Assembly (NCBI GenBank): GCA_905147135.1
Contig: LR990051.1
Coordinates: 17,017,115 to 17,081,114 of the forward strand
Length of the DNA stretch: 64,000 bases
Source: Blastobasis lacticolella
Taxonomy: Eukaryota > Arthropoda > Insecta > Lepidoptera > Blastobasidae
Reading direction: 5' to 3'
Shown in pieces: positions 42,100-53,424 of the stretch; positions within the stretch are counted from its first letter, which is position 1, and each line of letters starts with the position of its first letter. Both the position numbers and the translations under genes were made by a program. The notes beneath the pieces are model-generated. The model searched no databases. It saw only the letters and a list, made by a program, of their open reading frames with translations, and was not told where the DNA came from.

Positions 42100-43265
42100 G
42101 GAAACCACCGCAAATATAGATTATGACTACAGTTTTCAGTGGATATAATAAATGCTATGAACAAATCTCGAACATGAATAGCATAAAGTAATCGGAAACC
42201 TAGATTACTTAGTTATAAAGAAAAACAGAATAACACCCGAGAGCGATGGGAACTTTTCTCATTTTGCACGAGTATCATCGTTCAGATGTTCCGGCTCGAA
42301 GATATATTAAATAACTTAAGTACCAATGTTTCACTCGTGTCTGTTGTTTTAAACTAAGTAAATCATATCTAGGTTATCCGGTTATTGAATAAAATTCCCA
42401 CACAACCGTTTGCTATTTTAAAATAGGTTGTAGAGTATATTATTTAGATCTTATAAACTCTTCTTTTTTTTTAATTTTTTTTTGTTTTTTATAATTTTTT
42501 ATTTCGGCAAAAAAAATCCGGTATTTGTTGCATAATGCCGATTTTGTCTATTTTTGAACCATAATCTTTCGGTGATGCTAATATGATTTAAAAAATATAG
42601 AATTTTTCATGTTGAAAAACAAAACAATTAAAAAATAGTCTATGATTTATTCATTTCAGTATGAGTAATCTCGATTTTTGACATGGTGCGACCACAGTTA
42701 CTGTGCACAGTAACTTAGTCCAGTTTAACTCGAAAATGCTCCACGTTATAACGATGGTATATCACCTCCTTCTGATATAGCATCTCTTGTTAAAAATTCT
42801 AAATTAAAACATTTAAAATTCGAATATGAACAATTTGGCTCGATTTTATATTACTTACTCAATTTCATATTTCAACCAAGTAATACCCCTTATGAATAGG
42901 CAAAATCTGAGCTCTGCCTAAGACCTATACATTAAAAATATTTATAAAAGTTGTAACGTCAGTGTTTATATAACCTTTTTCAGGTTTTTCGACGTTTAAT
43001 TTAAACACCCGAGGGTTACAGTTCCACCATCTGCTTCCATCATCACAGCTAATATTTTCAACCGCCTACACTCGACGTCACACCCAGGTCGGCGACCGGG
43101 CGTAGCGTGATAAAGTATGTAAGAAAAATCGTCCCTGTGTTTAACTTCTTAATTTTTATATGCTTCCTTTCTTGTTCTTCGCGTCGGCATATCGAGTGAC
43201 GTCCAAGTTCGCGTCAATTGAAAAATAAAGCCAAGTACGAGCTTTTTAAGTTAAATATAAAATAA
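42100..43265. other. No recognisable gene
   Basis: Very AT-rich, with a T-rich stretch at 42450-42510. No coding or repeat signal. Confidence 0.4.
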
Positions 43266-43269
43266 ATAT

Positions 43270-43503
43270 TTGTGTACAAATTCTAGCGCCATCTAGCCCC
43301 AAACAAAGCAAAGCTTGTACTATGGGTGCTAGATAACTGATATAATACTTAAATACTTTTAAATACATACTTATTATACATAGAACACCCAGACCCGTAA
43401 CAAAAATTAAAATTCATCATTTTAATTTCTACCCGGCCGGGAATCGAACCCGAGACCTCTTTCGTGACAGACCATGTTGACCACTAAACCACTCAGGTCG
43501 TCA
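43270..43503 (-). mobile_element. SINE-D copy
   Basis: tctagcgccatctagcccca, gcaaagcttgtactatgggt, gaacacccagacccgtaaca, B box ggttcgattcc in reverse and gacctgagtggtttagtggt head. Confidence 0.88.
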
Positions 43504-43984
43504 AAAGTTTATTAAAAGTTTGAATATGGTTAAAGTTATTGAATGAATCAATATTTTTTAATAACTGAGGCTAAGTTACAATAAAGATGGACACCCGCGC
43601 AAGTGCCGCCTCAATTAATTCTAATCTTTATTTTTAAATTATACCGAATCCAAATAAAGATTACACAGACCCTAACTGGAAAACTACAGCAGTAGCAGCA
43701 GTAGGCAGTTCAAAATTTCAGAGTGCCGTAAAAGTAAGGTTTCCAGAGGAACTCCGGGCTCATGACCAAACCACGCACTCCAATAAAACAGAGAATTAAC
43801 GTTTTTATTCCACCACAGATTAAGGTTGGAATTTTAAAGCGCTTTCCCATAAAAAGTTTAACAACAGTAATGTTAACCGTTGGTTTGTTGTGTGTAGGAG
43901 CAGGGTGGGGTTGATTCGGTTTCGGTTTTATTTGGCCAAGTATTGAGTATGAACAGTAGCTAGGTTACAATAACAAAATTGAAA
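43504..43984. other. No recognisable feature
   Basis: Spacer without a clear signal. Confidence 0.4.
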
Positions 43985-44120
43985 GAAAAATTCATACAGC
44001 GCCATCTAGCCCAAAAGCAAGCAAAGCTTGTGTTATGGGTGCCAGAAAACTGGTAAACTACTTTTATATTTTTAAATACAAATTTATTATAGAATTGAAA
44101 TTCATCATTTCACAATGCTA
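43985..44120 (-). mobile_element. SINE-D, headless copy
   Basis: cagcgccatctagcccaaaa, gcaaagcttgtgttatgggt and attgaaattcatcatttcac. The tRNA-like head is absent. Confidence 0.78.
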
Positions 44121-44300
44121 ATAATCACTGTTAATAATAATAAGGAGAGGTCAACGGAAGAGCAGAAACTTAAATTATAAGATTTTAGATGGGTGACAGC
44201 ACGACATAACTGTCGTGCTAGGTAGGTGTCGTGCTGCGTGTTAGGTAACCCTAATCTCATATGAAAAAGGTATTCCATATAGTTTACCAACCATCATACA

Positions 44301-44448
44301 TGCCGTAAGCTAGTTTGCCACCGCAGTGAAAATCATTTAAAAGGCGTCTGTTGGAAGGTTTTTACGGGGTCGATAGCACCTCTGTACTTGCAAACGTCCA
44401 TAGACTATGCTAAGCTTGTATGCCACCTTAGTGGTATAAAAAACTAAA
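44301..44448 (-). repeat. Family C, reverse, two pieces
   Basis: gccgtaagctagtttgccac at 44302, then a better copy with ggtttttacggggtcgatag and gcttgtatgccaccttagtg plus gtataaaaa. Confidence 0.7.
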
Positions 44449-44691
44449 CATTGGCTTCAAATGACACAACACTATTATACACTCGTGGTCCGAAGTGGGA
44501 TTAGATGAGAAAAGTTGTTCCTACAACTGCAAACGAAGGCTGTTCACGGATTTTAATTGTTACTGCTGCCATAGGGTTGCTTTACTATTGTTATTTTGTG
44601 TACATACCACAATGATACAAGCTAAGGTTTCATTGTAGTAAGTAAAACAACAATATACTAAGTACATTCGACGCATTTCGCAGATGCGGTC

Positions 44692-45050
44692 ATCTTGGCG
44701 ATAATGTTCCGGTTATGCTCTCGCGCACTAGGCCCCGGGGTCCGTTTTGACCACGATCTAGGATTTGACAGATCAGATAATTACAGTGGAGCGACTGCCT
44801 TCTGACCTCCGTGATCCTGTTAACACCCCTGTTAACAGGGGTTATGTCCCCCGACATGACCGATTTGATCATGGTTACACATTCAGTCGCCTGAGCGTGC
44901 AGGTTTCATCACGATATTTACCCTCACCGGTTAGTGTTCAACTAATGTACATAACTCAGAAAAAAGTAATTACTCCATAATGGCACTGGCGTTCGAACCC
45001 GGAAGTTCAGGCTACGAGGCAGACCCCATTACTCTTCGCAGACGTATCTG
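44692..45050 (-). mobile_element. SINE-A copy with local duplication
   Basis: catcttggcgataatgttcc, cccggggtccgttttgacca, cagtggagcgactgccttct and ggcgttcgaacccgg (B box in reverse). In the middle, cctgttaacacccctgttaa and caggggtta form a small palindrome through a 13-bp duplication. Confidence 0.82.
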
Positions 45051-45549
45051 CGATTTAAGCTTATGGTAATGTATGGTAATTACCTATCAGATAAGTTTAT
45101 ACCTGCGCAAATTTTGGTTGACGCCTATGTTCTGCAGTCAACGCCCTACGACTCAGATGAGAAATATGCTAAATTTAGACTCAATCACTTTAATATCATT
45201 CATTCTCATGAATCATTATCATCATCATCATCATTAGCTTTAAATTCAAAATATTGGTCTAAGCATGTTTTAGCAATTATATTTGGCTACATTTACAAGT
45301 AAACCACACAATTGATTACGTAATGTGTTTTATATTAACCCTTTATAGCTTTATGTGACATTTCTGTAACAAACCCAAATAATCACTCTAATATACGTAC
45401 TGAATTAATACAGTTCATTTAAGTCGTCGTCTTCCTAGCGCTTATCCCGACCTCTGCCAGGGTCTGCTTTCCTACTTAATCTTCACCCGGTCTTCGGCAT
45501 CCTCGCGTCGTAAGCCGTTGGCTCTTGCATTCGACTCAGCGATGTCAAT

Positions 45550-48500
45550 CTATCGCTCCTTGGGCCGCCCACGGGGCCTCTTTCCTGATACCGGCAGATT
45601 CAGGTATCTATTTCCTACATATACCTGAGGCTTAAGCAACACGTGACCAAACCAGGACGTACTCGATCGAGTCTCGTAACTCCGCACATCCACCGCAGCA
45701 TTTTCATTTCGTTGGCGTGGAGTTCGCGAACGTGTTTCGTCGCAGCCATAGAGCATTACCGGTCTAATTATACTCTTGTATATAAGCCCTTTGTGCTTTA
45801 AAGGGATTTCAGGGTCACAGGTGACCGTCGTGAGTTTCCGCCACTTAGCCTAAGCTGCAGAAATTCGGGACTTGACATCGGGGCCGATTTTCTAGCATAT
45901 CCTTCCACGTGTTTAATTTAGTCTCAAGATCCTGCCTAAGCTTGCTCACCAGTACAATCTGTTCAGCGTACTTTATAAACCAAGGAGGCATGTCCTGAAT
46001 TTCCGCTGAGATGGCATCGAGCACAATGCAAAACAAGTAAGGGCTCAGCACAGAACCATGGTAAATACCTACAATAATCGGGAAGGCATTAGTATGGCCT
46101 ACGATGGTTTTGACGACGGCTCCAGTATTGGCATACATATCCTGTACTAGCAGCCGCCCCAGCTTCGCACGGGTACCACTACGGGTACACACGGGTTACT
46201 TTCAAGCGAAAATTATTCGATACCGCACACGACCGCTGCGTAGGGAGCCGACGACCGCGCGAGGGAGCCGCGCGGCACTTTATTTCTTGACATTTACCCC
46301 TCCCGTACCCTCTGCTGCATAAATAGCCGAGCGGACTGAGCGGCGAACACGCGACTTTTTTCTAATATTCACATTTTTAAACTCGTGATATCTTTAGAAT
46401 GGAATGTCTGAATTGAATAATTAAAAAAGTTATATAAAGGTATTGAAGCAGTCGTGAATATGAAGTAATTGATTTTGATAAGGATTAATACCAAGGTACA
46501 AATAAAGAGCGTTTTTTAGCGGCGGCATTTCAATTAAATTTTGAAAATAAAAGGACACTTATTGTGACATAACTATAATAGTTAGACATATACTGTCGCG
46601 ACACTTTTTGTAGATAATGAAATTCGTAGTACATTATTTTGTTCTATCTTAAATAGTTTTCGCAGCACACACGATGTAATTTTTTGGGTATTTTTTTACA
46701 CCTTGGGTTACATTATTGGAGTTTTATTAATGATCCGTAATAGAATAGAATATATATTTGAATATATATTATAGCCTATGTCACCCGGGGATAGTGTTGC
46801 TTCCCAACGGTGAAAGAATTTTTGAAATTGGTCCAGTAGTTTCGAAGCCTATTCAATACAAACAAACAAAAAACAAACCTTTCCTCTTTATAATATTAGT
46901 ATAGATAATACAAATGTACGCTTCTGGCACAGACTTTGATCTCAGAGCCCACCAGATCATCTCCCGAGGGACACTGTCGAAAGCCCTCTGCAGGTCGAGA
47001 AATGCGTAATGCAACGGTTGATTCCTACTGCAATGGGATTCCTGGAGGACCCTGAGAGCAAATATTGGATCCATGGTGCTGCAGCCCGGCCTGAAGCTGT
47101 ATTGGCTTTTAGACAAGGAACGCTCCTGGCGAAGTCTCTGGTCCATAATACGTTCGAGTAGCACTCCTGCACACTGCCCTTTCCTTTATAGATTGGCGTA
47201 ATAATATTTACGCACCACGCGTCAGGTATAAGCCCCGTGGCTACGATCCTATTGAATAGTTCAGTGAGCAAGAGTACGCCTCGAGTCCTCATTGTTTTCC
47301 AAGTTTCAATGGGTATTCCGTCATGGCCAATAGCTTTCCCTATATTCATATGGGCCAGAGACCTCTCCACCTTGTCCGGGGTGATCGGGCTTATCAAGCC
47401 AAGGTTTGCAGGAAGCTGTGGTGGTGGCACGTGGTTGTTGGCCTCGTTAGACAGTTCCTTGAAATGATAGCACCAACGGTCTTTAAAAGAGTTTGCACAT
47501 GTGAGCAGCACGCCGTCTACACCCTTTATGGCAACACACTTTGTCACATCTGAACTGGCTCGACTCCGCGACTTTGCCAGCTTGTAAACGAGCTTCTGCT
47601 CCTCCGCGGAATCCAGCGCATCGTAGTGAGGAGCCAGCTGAGCCGACCGTGCTTTTGCCACCATCGTCTTAGCTCGCCGCTTTGCCCCCAAGTACACCAC
47701 CTTATCTGAAGGTGAGTTACTGTGCTGCCATTTCTTAAAATATTCCGTTTTGTCCCTAACTGCTTCCTGTACCTCACTATTCCACCATCCCGTGTCTTTG
47801 TTAATTTTTCGGCTGTCTTTCGACGTACCGAGTACCTACTGTTCGTTCGAGTTTAAGGATGGACTTTTGCAAGTGGCCCCAGAGCTCGTTAGTGGTTTTG
47901 CCCTTCGTGATCCAATCAAGACGTTCGATGAACTCCTGGCCCTTGCTTTTTAGAGTCCACCACTTAATATGCAGCTTGCAACGTTCTACAGTAGGCCGTC
48001 TACTACTTACTCGGACATCCATGACAAGGACTCGGTGCTGTGCAGTGAGCCATTCTCCCTGGATGATCTTGCACTGGGATACATGGCCAATGTCACGTTT
48101 TCGGATCAGCAGATAGTCTATCTGTGATTGGTGCGGGCCACTTTTATAGGTAATGAGGTGTTCGGGTCTCTTCTGGAAGAAGATATTAACCACGGCTAAG
48201 TCGGCGGCCAGTGAGGTTCGGAGAATTTCTTCTCCCTCACTGTTTCACTGGCCGTATCCAAAGCCCTCGTGCACCCGAACGGACTCCTCGCTCCTCTGGC
48301 CTACGTAGCCTTTGAGGTCCGCCCCAACCACAATCTGCTCGGAGGATGGTATACGTCGTAAGGTGTCCTCGAAGCTATTTTAGAAGGCAGTCTTTTCGGT
48401 GTCGGCACAACCGGACTGAGGAGCATAAGCGCTGATGAGGTTATACGTTGATCCTTCTATCAGTGCCTTGACCAGCATGAGCCGATCACTTACTCTGTTC

Positions 48501-48777
48501 ACCTCTAAGATGCCGTTCCGGAATTCGTCGCATACCACAATAGCGACCCCATTCCTCTCCTCTGCCGATCCGGTGCACACAAGCTTTTACCCCTGCCTGA
48601 TCTCCCGGGACTTGGATCCCCGCCATCTGATTTCCTGTAGGAACGCTACCTGAACGCAGCGCCTACAGAGCAATCGGCCAGCTCCCGGGAACGGCCTGTC
48701 AGGGAGCCAAAGTTTATAGTGGCGTATGCGCTATCGTCTTTAGCCCTGCCCGCGCGTGACAGGGTAGCCTCGCCCAT
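45550..48777 (-). pseudogene. RTE endonuclease-reverse transcriptase pseudogene
   Basis: In order from 48777: MGEATLSRAGRAKDDSAYAT and FGSLTGRSRELAD; LQEIRWRGSKSREI; GVAIVVCDEFRNGI and ISAYAPQSG; EQIVVGADLKGYVG; HQSQIDYLLIRK (apurinic endonuclease blocks); IGHDGIPIETWK; ITPIYKGKGS; YAFLDLQRAFDSV (motif A Asp kept); GSVLSPYLF; and YAEQIVLVS where F/YADD is expected, so the catalytic pair is lost. The C-terminal FGHVLL and SGKRPRGRPKER sit at 45550-45756. Several frameshifts and stops. It once nicked target DNA and copied LINE RNA; it cannot now. Confidence 0.88.
46147..46905 (-). mobile_element. 759-bp non-autonomous Helitron
   Basis: On the minus strand it starts TCTATACTAATATTATAAAG at 46905 and ends gctggggcggctgCTAG at 46147. 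The base before is A and the base after is T, the Helitron target, and there is no duplication. Removing 46147-46905 joins the RTE codons exactly: PEAYICI-I then QDMYANTG in one frame. There is no helicase frame. It contains an aatagaatagaatatata run at 46739-46755. Confidence 0.85.
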
Positions 48778-49040
48778 TTTTCACAGGTGTAGGGCGATGT
48801 CCCTGCGCGTCGTTATACGGCGAAGCCCTAGCCCGGGATGTATTTGCTCTACCTGACCTTTCCATTTCAATTTAGTGGTGTTTTGCTATTTATGTGCGGC
48901 GACTACCATCTGGCCCGCACAACCCTTTAGGAAAAAGCCGGTTCGCCAGAGCCTCGTCCGTCTGTCAGCAGGGGGACCACGTGCAGGTGAGGTTGGCTTG
49001 AGCCCCTGAGATGGTGGAGGGGCCCCACAATATAACACAA

Positions 49041-49462
49041 CAATATTTTTGTATCGAGTAAAAAGCATAGATGGGATAATTTATCGACTTGTGTGAGTTT
49101 GTCACATGTGGTGAACACCTGATGGTTTTTAATTTAAAAAAAATTATAGATAGTGTATACAATTGTGATGTTTACGTGAAAATCTGTAGGTAAGTATTTA
49201 AAGTAATATGTTTCGTGTTGACAATGCAGATTAGAATCTTTTTTATATGACATTGGTAACTTTTTATGTTTGTAACAGTCCTGTTAAATTGAGTGACAAC
49301 GGTAATGTAAGTGTTAAGTAAAGTTTACAAGTATTGATGACTTGTTTTACTTCAGAATTCCTCACGATCGATGTGGAATGATATGATATATATAACAAAT
49401 TATTTGTATATAATATCGAAGCAAGGCAAAAAATCTCTTCGACAAAAAATGTGTTATGCAGA
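49041..49462. other. Remnant piggyBac interior, no frame
   Basis: AT-rich, with no recognisable coding sequence; probably decayed piggyBac interior. Confidence 0.4.
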
Positions 49463-49782
49463 ATTTTGACTTGAAATAGGTGAGACCTTATGCAAGCTTG
49501 ACCTGAAGCCCAATATCAAGAGACGAAGGTCTTTAGAAAACGAAATTTGAGCCAAAGAAACATAAGGGCCTTGCAGAACGTGTTCTTGCATTGGTAGTAA
49601 GCCAGTACCAGGTAGGCCACTGGCCGATTTGGGTTCAAAAAAGAATATGTTGCAAGATGCCCAAGTGCACTGGCGCTTCACAAACAATTTGTGAAAAATG
49701 CAGTATAATAAAAAAATTATTGAAAAAATGCCTTCTGTACCACGTAAATGTTTTGGTACGTTGTAATTGTAACTCAATGTGA
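49463..49782 (+). pseudogene. piggyBac-like transposase C-terminus
   Basis: One frame reads EIGETLCKLDLKPNIKRRRS then LENEI with stops. The frame at 49591-49782 gives QVGHWPIWVQKR, CCKMPKCTGASQTICEKC and KKCLLYHVNV. This fits the cysteine-rich end of piggyBac transposases, which typically have GHWP, paired cysteines, CEKC and a Cys followed by YH. That domain binds metal and contacts the element ends. The rest of the transposase, including the DDD core, is missing. Confidence 0.7.
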
Positions 49783-49928
49783 CAGTAATGTCACACTCCC
49801 TAAAATATCAAATAAATGAAGAATAATAAATATTTTTAAATTTCTGAGAAATACGTATTTTTTTATTCCCCTAAACCTACCTCATTATCAACATAAAAAT
49901 TGTTTTAAGGATGTTGAGCTATGAAGGG

Positions 49929-50211
49929 TAAACAAGCAGTGCTATTATGTTTCATATTGTAGCTGATGTCTATCCTTCGCCTTATTTATAACCCCTCTGG
50001 ATATTATTTTAATTTCCGGTTTCTTTCCGTTTGGGTTCATAGTGGGTTTTAACCCACTAACGCCTACAGAAACCATGTTAAATATTTCAATAATGTTTAA
50101 ATGTCACTTGTTGTAAAACTTAACATTGGGTTATTTAACACTTTTTGTTCAACTATATTATAATATTGATCGACTCGAGTGGAGCGATCCAAAATACCCT
50201 CTCCTGGACCG
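49929..50211. other. Flank of the piggyBac-like element
   Basis: Contains a perfect palindrome around TTAA at 50041-50058 (agtgggttttaacccact); otherwise no feature. Confidence 0.5.
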
Positions 50212-50420
50212 TAGAATAGAATAGAATATTTATTTGCTCAAATCATGGTTACAATTATAGGTCTTAAGATAATCATCACACAGTGGCTCACGCATGTTCA
50301 GCCAGTTTTAACAGGCATGCAAATTTGTTCAGTGTTAATGAACATGCACCTTATGCTACCATAAAATCTAAAAAATCCTTGACGGAATAAGAGGAGTACT
50401 CTACGTACTTAAAAACGCAA
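50212..50420 (-). mobile_element. LINE-like 3' end, reverse
   Basis: In reverse it ends gagcaaataaatattctatt and ctattctac, an AATAAA signal plus ATTCT short-repeat tail. No coding part is retained. Confidence 0.45.
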
Positions 50421-50429
50421 CTAATTTCT

Positions 50430-50535
50430 CAGACGTCGCCTGTCTATTACCCCCGTAACCTAGAAAATGGCCAACAATATGTTGAGTATTAACAACATTA
50501 CGATACCCAACCCGCCTGCCATGTGTGGAGGTTGT
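50430..50535 (+). mobile_element. SINE-B fragment
   Basis: agaaaatggccaacaatatg, then acgatacccaacccgcctgc and catgtgtggagg, a diverged central piece. Confidence 0.5.
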
Positions 50536-50559
50536 GTTAAGTATATAGGTACTTTTAAT

Positions 50560-50760
50560 TAATTAAAGTAAAGTAAAATATATCTTCTGCACTTACTTCC
50601 AAGGCACAACAATTACAAAACATACAAGACAATAATAAAAATGGAAATACAATAATATAAAATAATAATTTGTGTTTGGAATAAATATGTCGTAGAGGGT
50701 CATGAGCCTAGTCATCATTTGTCTAAGAAACGCAACGTCAATTAAAGAGCCACCTTTCGG
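50560..50760 (-). mobile_element. LINE-like 3' end, reverse
   Basis: In reverse it ends tatattttactttactttaa, the ttact-type tail seen at 11830-11862. The adjoining sequence has no open frame. Confidence 0.4.
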
Positions 50761-50871
50761 ATAGCTGGAAATACTGTGAAGACGTCATATTCGGCGCGCG
50801 GTCGCAACGAACACTTCCTATTCGACCATCGACGAGTCAAGACGTGTAACTAGTTGCTCGTCCATTGAAAT

Positions 50872-51070
50872 AGAAGAAGTCTTTATTTATTGCCTCACAT
50901 CACATAGCCGTACTCCATAAAGGAGAGTGTGAGTACAGAAGAGACTACCAAATTATAATTTGTACAAGGGCGCACGTGAATAGATTCACTGGCGCACCTT
51001 GCGTTTCGGCCTCGCGGGATGGCCATGGGTGGTGGCAGGTCTTCCAGTGACCAACGGGTTCGGTAGTCCC
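50872..51070 (-). mobile_element. LINE-like 3' end, reverse
   Basis: In reverse it ends ggcaataaataaagacttct, with an AATAAA signal. The upstream part is GC-richer (gcacgtgaatagattcactg, cgtttcggcctcgcgggatg) than its surroundings. No protein motif is visible. Confidence 0.4.
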
Positions 51071-51074
51071 ACAT

Positions 51075-51855
51075 TATTATCTGTTACTTAAAATTATTCC
51101 ACAGTCATCCTATGCTTTCATTGTTTGCTATTTTTATTGTAATATCGCTTTATTATCTCAATACACTATTAAACTTTTCGGTTTATCTTTATTTTCACGA
51201 AACTATCCAGAAAATACCTTCTGATGGATCTCTCCCCTGCTAGGTTTTTGCCCTAATCTACGTCAAATATAATATATAGGTAAAGATTTATACACGTAAA
51301 GTTACATAATTAAAAAATTCCTACAGTAAATTGTCACGGTCTGAAGATAATGATAATAATTATTATCGAGGATAAAAATAACATAAAAGTGCTTGCGTCA
51401 CTTTTAATAAAGGAAAGCAATAAACGAATGTTATTACACTTATACCAATAAAGAGGTAAAAGTTACGAGACCCCAATAAACCATATACGACATCCATTCC
51501 AGTTTCATTAAAACGGATTAAGCTGTTTCACTATGAAATGTATAGCTTCTTTTATTAGCAATAGGCTTGCATTTGACTTCAAATCACTTGATGGGAAGCG
51601 ACAAGGCAGAAAATATACTCCTAAGTACGATATTCGAAACTATGGATCAAATTATTTGTCATTCATCATTAGAATGAGTGTTGTCTTAGGAAGTATCTTT
51701 TCAGATATTAATTTAATTAGTTTTATTTTTGTGAACTTATTCGAACAAAGGGAGTTTTTAAGGGGGCCAAAGAGCGTTTCGCCCCCTTGTTATACATTGT
51801 GATTTATATCATTTGAAAAGTTTTAACAAAAAGTGCTTTCAATATTTGTACGAGC
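51075..51855. other. No recognisable gene
   Basis: An 89-codon frame at 51533-51802 has no known motif. Confidence 0.35.
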
Positions 51856-51866
51856 GCGATTCGTAT

Positions 51867-52133
51867 CATCATCATCATCATCACAGCCCGTAACAGTCCA
51901 CTGCAGGACTTAGGGTCTCTCCCACGAAATGGGAGGTTATTGCCATAATATCCACGCTTGGCAGGCGGTTTGGAGATCGCAGTGTTTAAATATATCAATG
52001 GAAAATGCTGCTGCCCATTTTCCAGACTACGGAGACTCTTGATCTTTTGTCTCGAAAACATTAGTCGCCTTGTACGACACCCATGAGTGTAAGGGGTTGG
52101 TGCTATTCTACTCTGCCGAACACCACACGGCCA
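51867..52133 (-). mobile_element. SINE-B, complete copy 3
   Basis: 267 bp in reverse, with a six-unit (cat) tail at the left, then cacagcccgtaacagtccac through to accacacggcca. The perfect 11-bp duplication gcgattcgtat flanks it at 51856-51866 and 52134-52144. It carries the longest tail of the family. Confidence 0.93.
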
Positions 52134-52144
52134 GCGATTCGTAT

Positions 52145-53424
52145 GTCATACAGAAAAATATTTATGTACTTGTCATTAAAATTAAATAGTCTACATCTAC
52201 ACGCCTAAACAGGTCGTAACTTGTTACAAGAGTGGAGATGACACTCAAAAGTACCCATTACTCATTTTGCATTGTTAGTATATGTATTACCAAACATAGA
52301 TAAAGAAGCATTCAATATCGAATGCCAACACATACCCTTCTCAAACATACCTTCTTCATAGAATCATCAAATTACTGTAACAGGTATTACAGCGAATACA
52401 ATAAGTTCCATTGAAAACGGTGGGGCAGCCATTATTCATTTTTCAGTGTTATTATATGTATCACCAAACACAAATAAATTCCGAACCATTATATATCGAA
52501 TTTCAATTATCCTTTTCAAACATAGCTTCCCAATAGCACCACCAACTTACTGTAACAAATATTACATAGAATGCAATTCCATAGAAAACGGGAATTTAAT
52601 CAAGCGCAACGTTATTATGTACGCTTCCAATCCGCCAACGGAGGCGGTCCTCAGAGGATGTCAAAGTAATATTCGGATCCACGCATCCCGTATTGTTAAT
52701 GCGGTTCTAATTCGGAATTTCAAATTTGAAACTAACATTGGTAATTCCCAGCGGCCGCTGAATAGTTGAGCGCAACGGGTGATTAATAACCAGATATTAA
52801 TCAAAGCATTATTCCGGCAAGCGGATTAAATTCCCAAACGGTTGGAGTACCGGAACGGGTGTGCGCTTTGGGACTTGTCGATTTTCGTCTGTCGTTTGTT
52901 GTTATTATAATCGGTGTTTGGGTTGCGTCTCTCGTTAAGGTGCTGTCAGCTGTTGTGGAGTTTATTTGGGTTGACGCCGCTTTCCCTGGTGGTAACGATG
53001 TGGTTCAACTTGGTAATTGGGCTAATTTATTTTACTTTCAAACTAAAAGAGGGACATGCGGTTATATCAATTTTTTAAATAAAATATGTTTGGAAGAACA
53101 GAAGGGATGCCGGTGCCTTTGATAGCTATCAATAATATTAATATCTATTTACTTCAGGTAAGATTGCCGCAGACGTAGTTGTGATTACGTAGGCATAACT
53201 AAGTCCTAGCACTGGTGAAAGCCATTAGGTAAGCGTGTTAACGCCTCACATCCTGCTCTACATACTATAAGCACTAATGGCCTTAGAGTATCTACAATTA
53301 GGCTGCAAATACAGTATTTACAAAAAAAAAAATAGATATACTTAGTTATTCTTATAAAAAGTATAACGAAAGACCTCTAAGTGAGCACGCACCTGCGGTT
53401 CTGTATTTTTGTAGTCTGCAATAA
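52145..53424. other. No recognisable gene
   Basis: Frames at 52446-52769 and 52859-53122 are open for 107 and 87 codons. The second is hydrophobic near its N-terminus (VVIIIGVWVASLV) but I see no family, splice context or repeat support. Undecided. Confidence 0.35.

Larger units (their letters stand above)
45430..49040 (-). mobile_element. RTE-clade LINE, nearly full length, decayed
   Basis: Reverse-strand element with 5' region near 49040, endonuclease, reverse transcriptase and C-terminus, and 3' end near 45430. It is inserted in the piggyBac-like element and is interrupted by a Helitron at 46147-46905. Without the Helitron it is about 2.85 kb. Both ends are approximate because no target duplication was identified. 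Confidence 0.8.
45339..49928 (+). mobile_element. piggyBac-like element, split by an RTE LINE
   Basis: Left end: TTAA (45335-45338) then ccctttatagctttatgtga. Right end read inward: ttta, then cccttcatagctcaacat. A subterminal repeat, tgtgacatttctgtaaca at 45354-45371, matches in reverse 49778-49795 with two mismatches. A transposase C-terminus lies at 49463-49782. After removing the RTE (about 45430-49040) only about 1 kb remains, so most transposase is lost. The right TTAA has mutated to TAAA. Unequal spacing of the subterminal repeats is normal for piggyBac elements. Confidence 0.72.

Noticed and set aside
41552..42164. Overlapping 165- and 161-codon minus-strand frames
   Set aside because: Both run through the 54-bp minisatellite. 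Two frames of the same strand being open at once argues for periodicity, not coding.
45216..45236. (cat)n run that could be the RTE 3' tail
   Set aside because: It lies outside the left end of the piggyBac-like element, so it cannot belong to the RTE inside it; treated as a simple repeat.
52859..53122. 87-codon frame with a hydrophobic segment
   Set aside because: One hydrophobic stretch in AT-rich DNA is common by chance; no homologue, start context or exon signals recognised.
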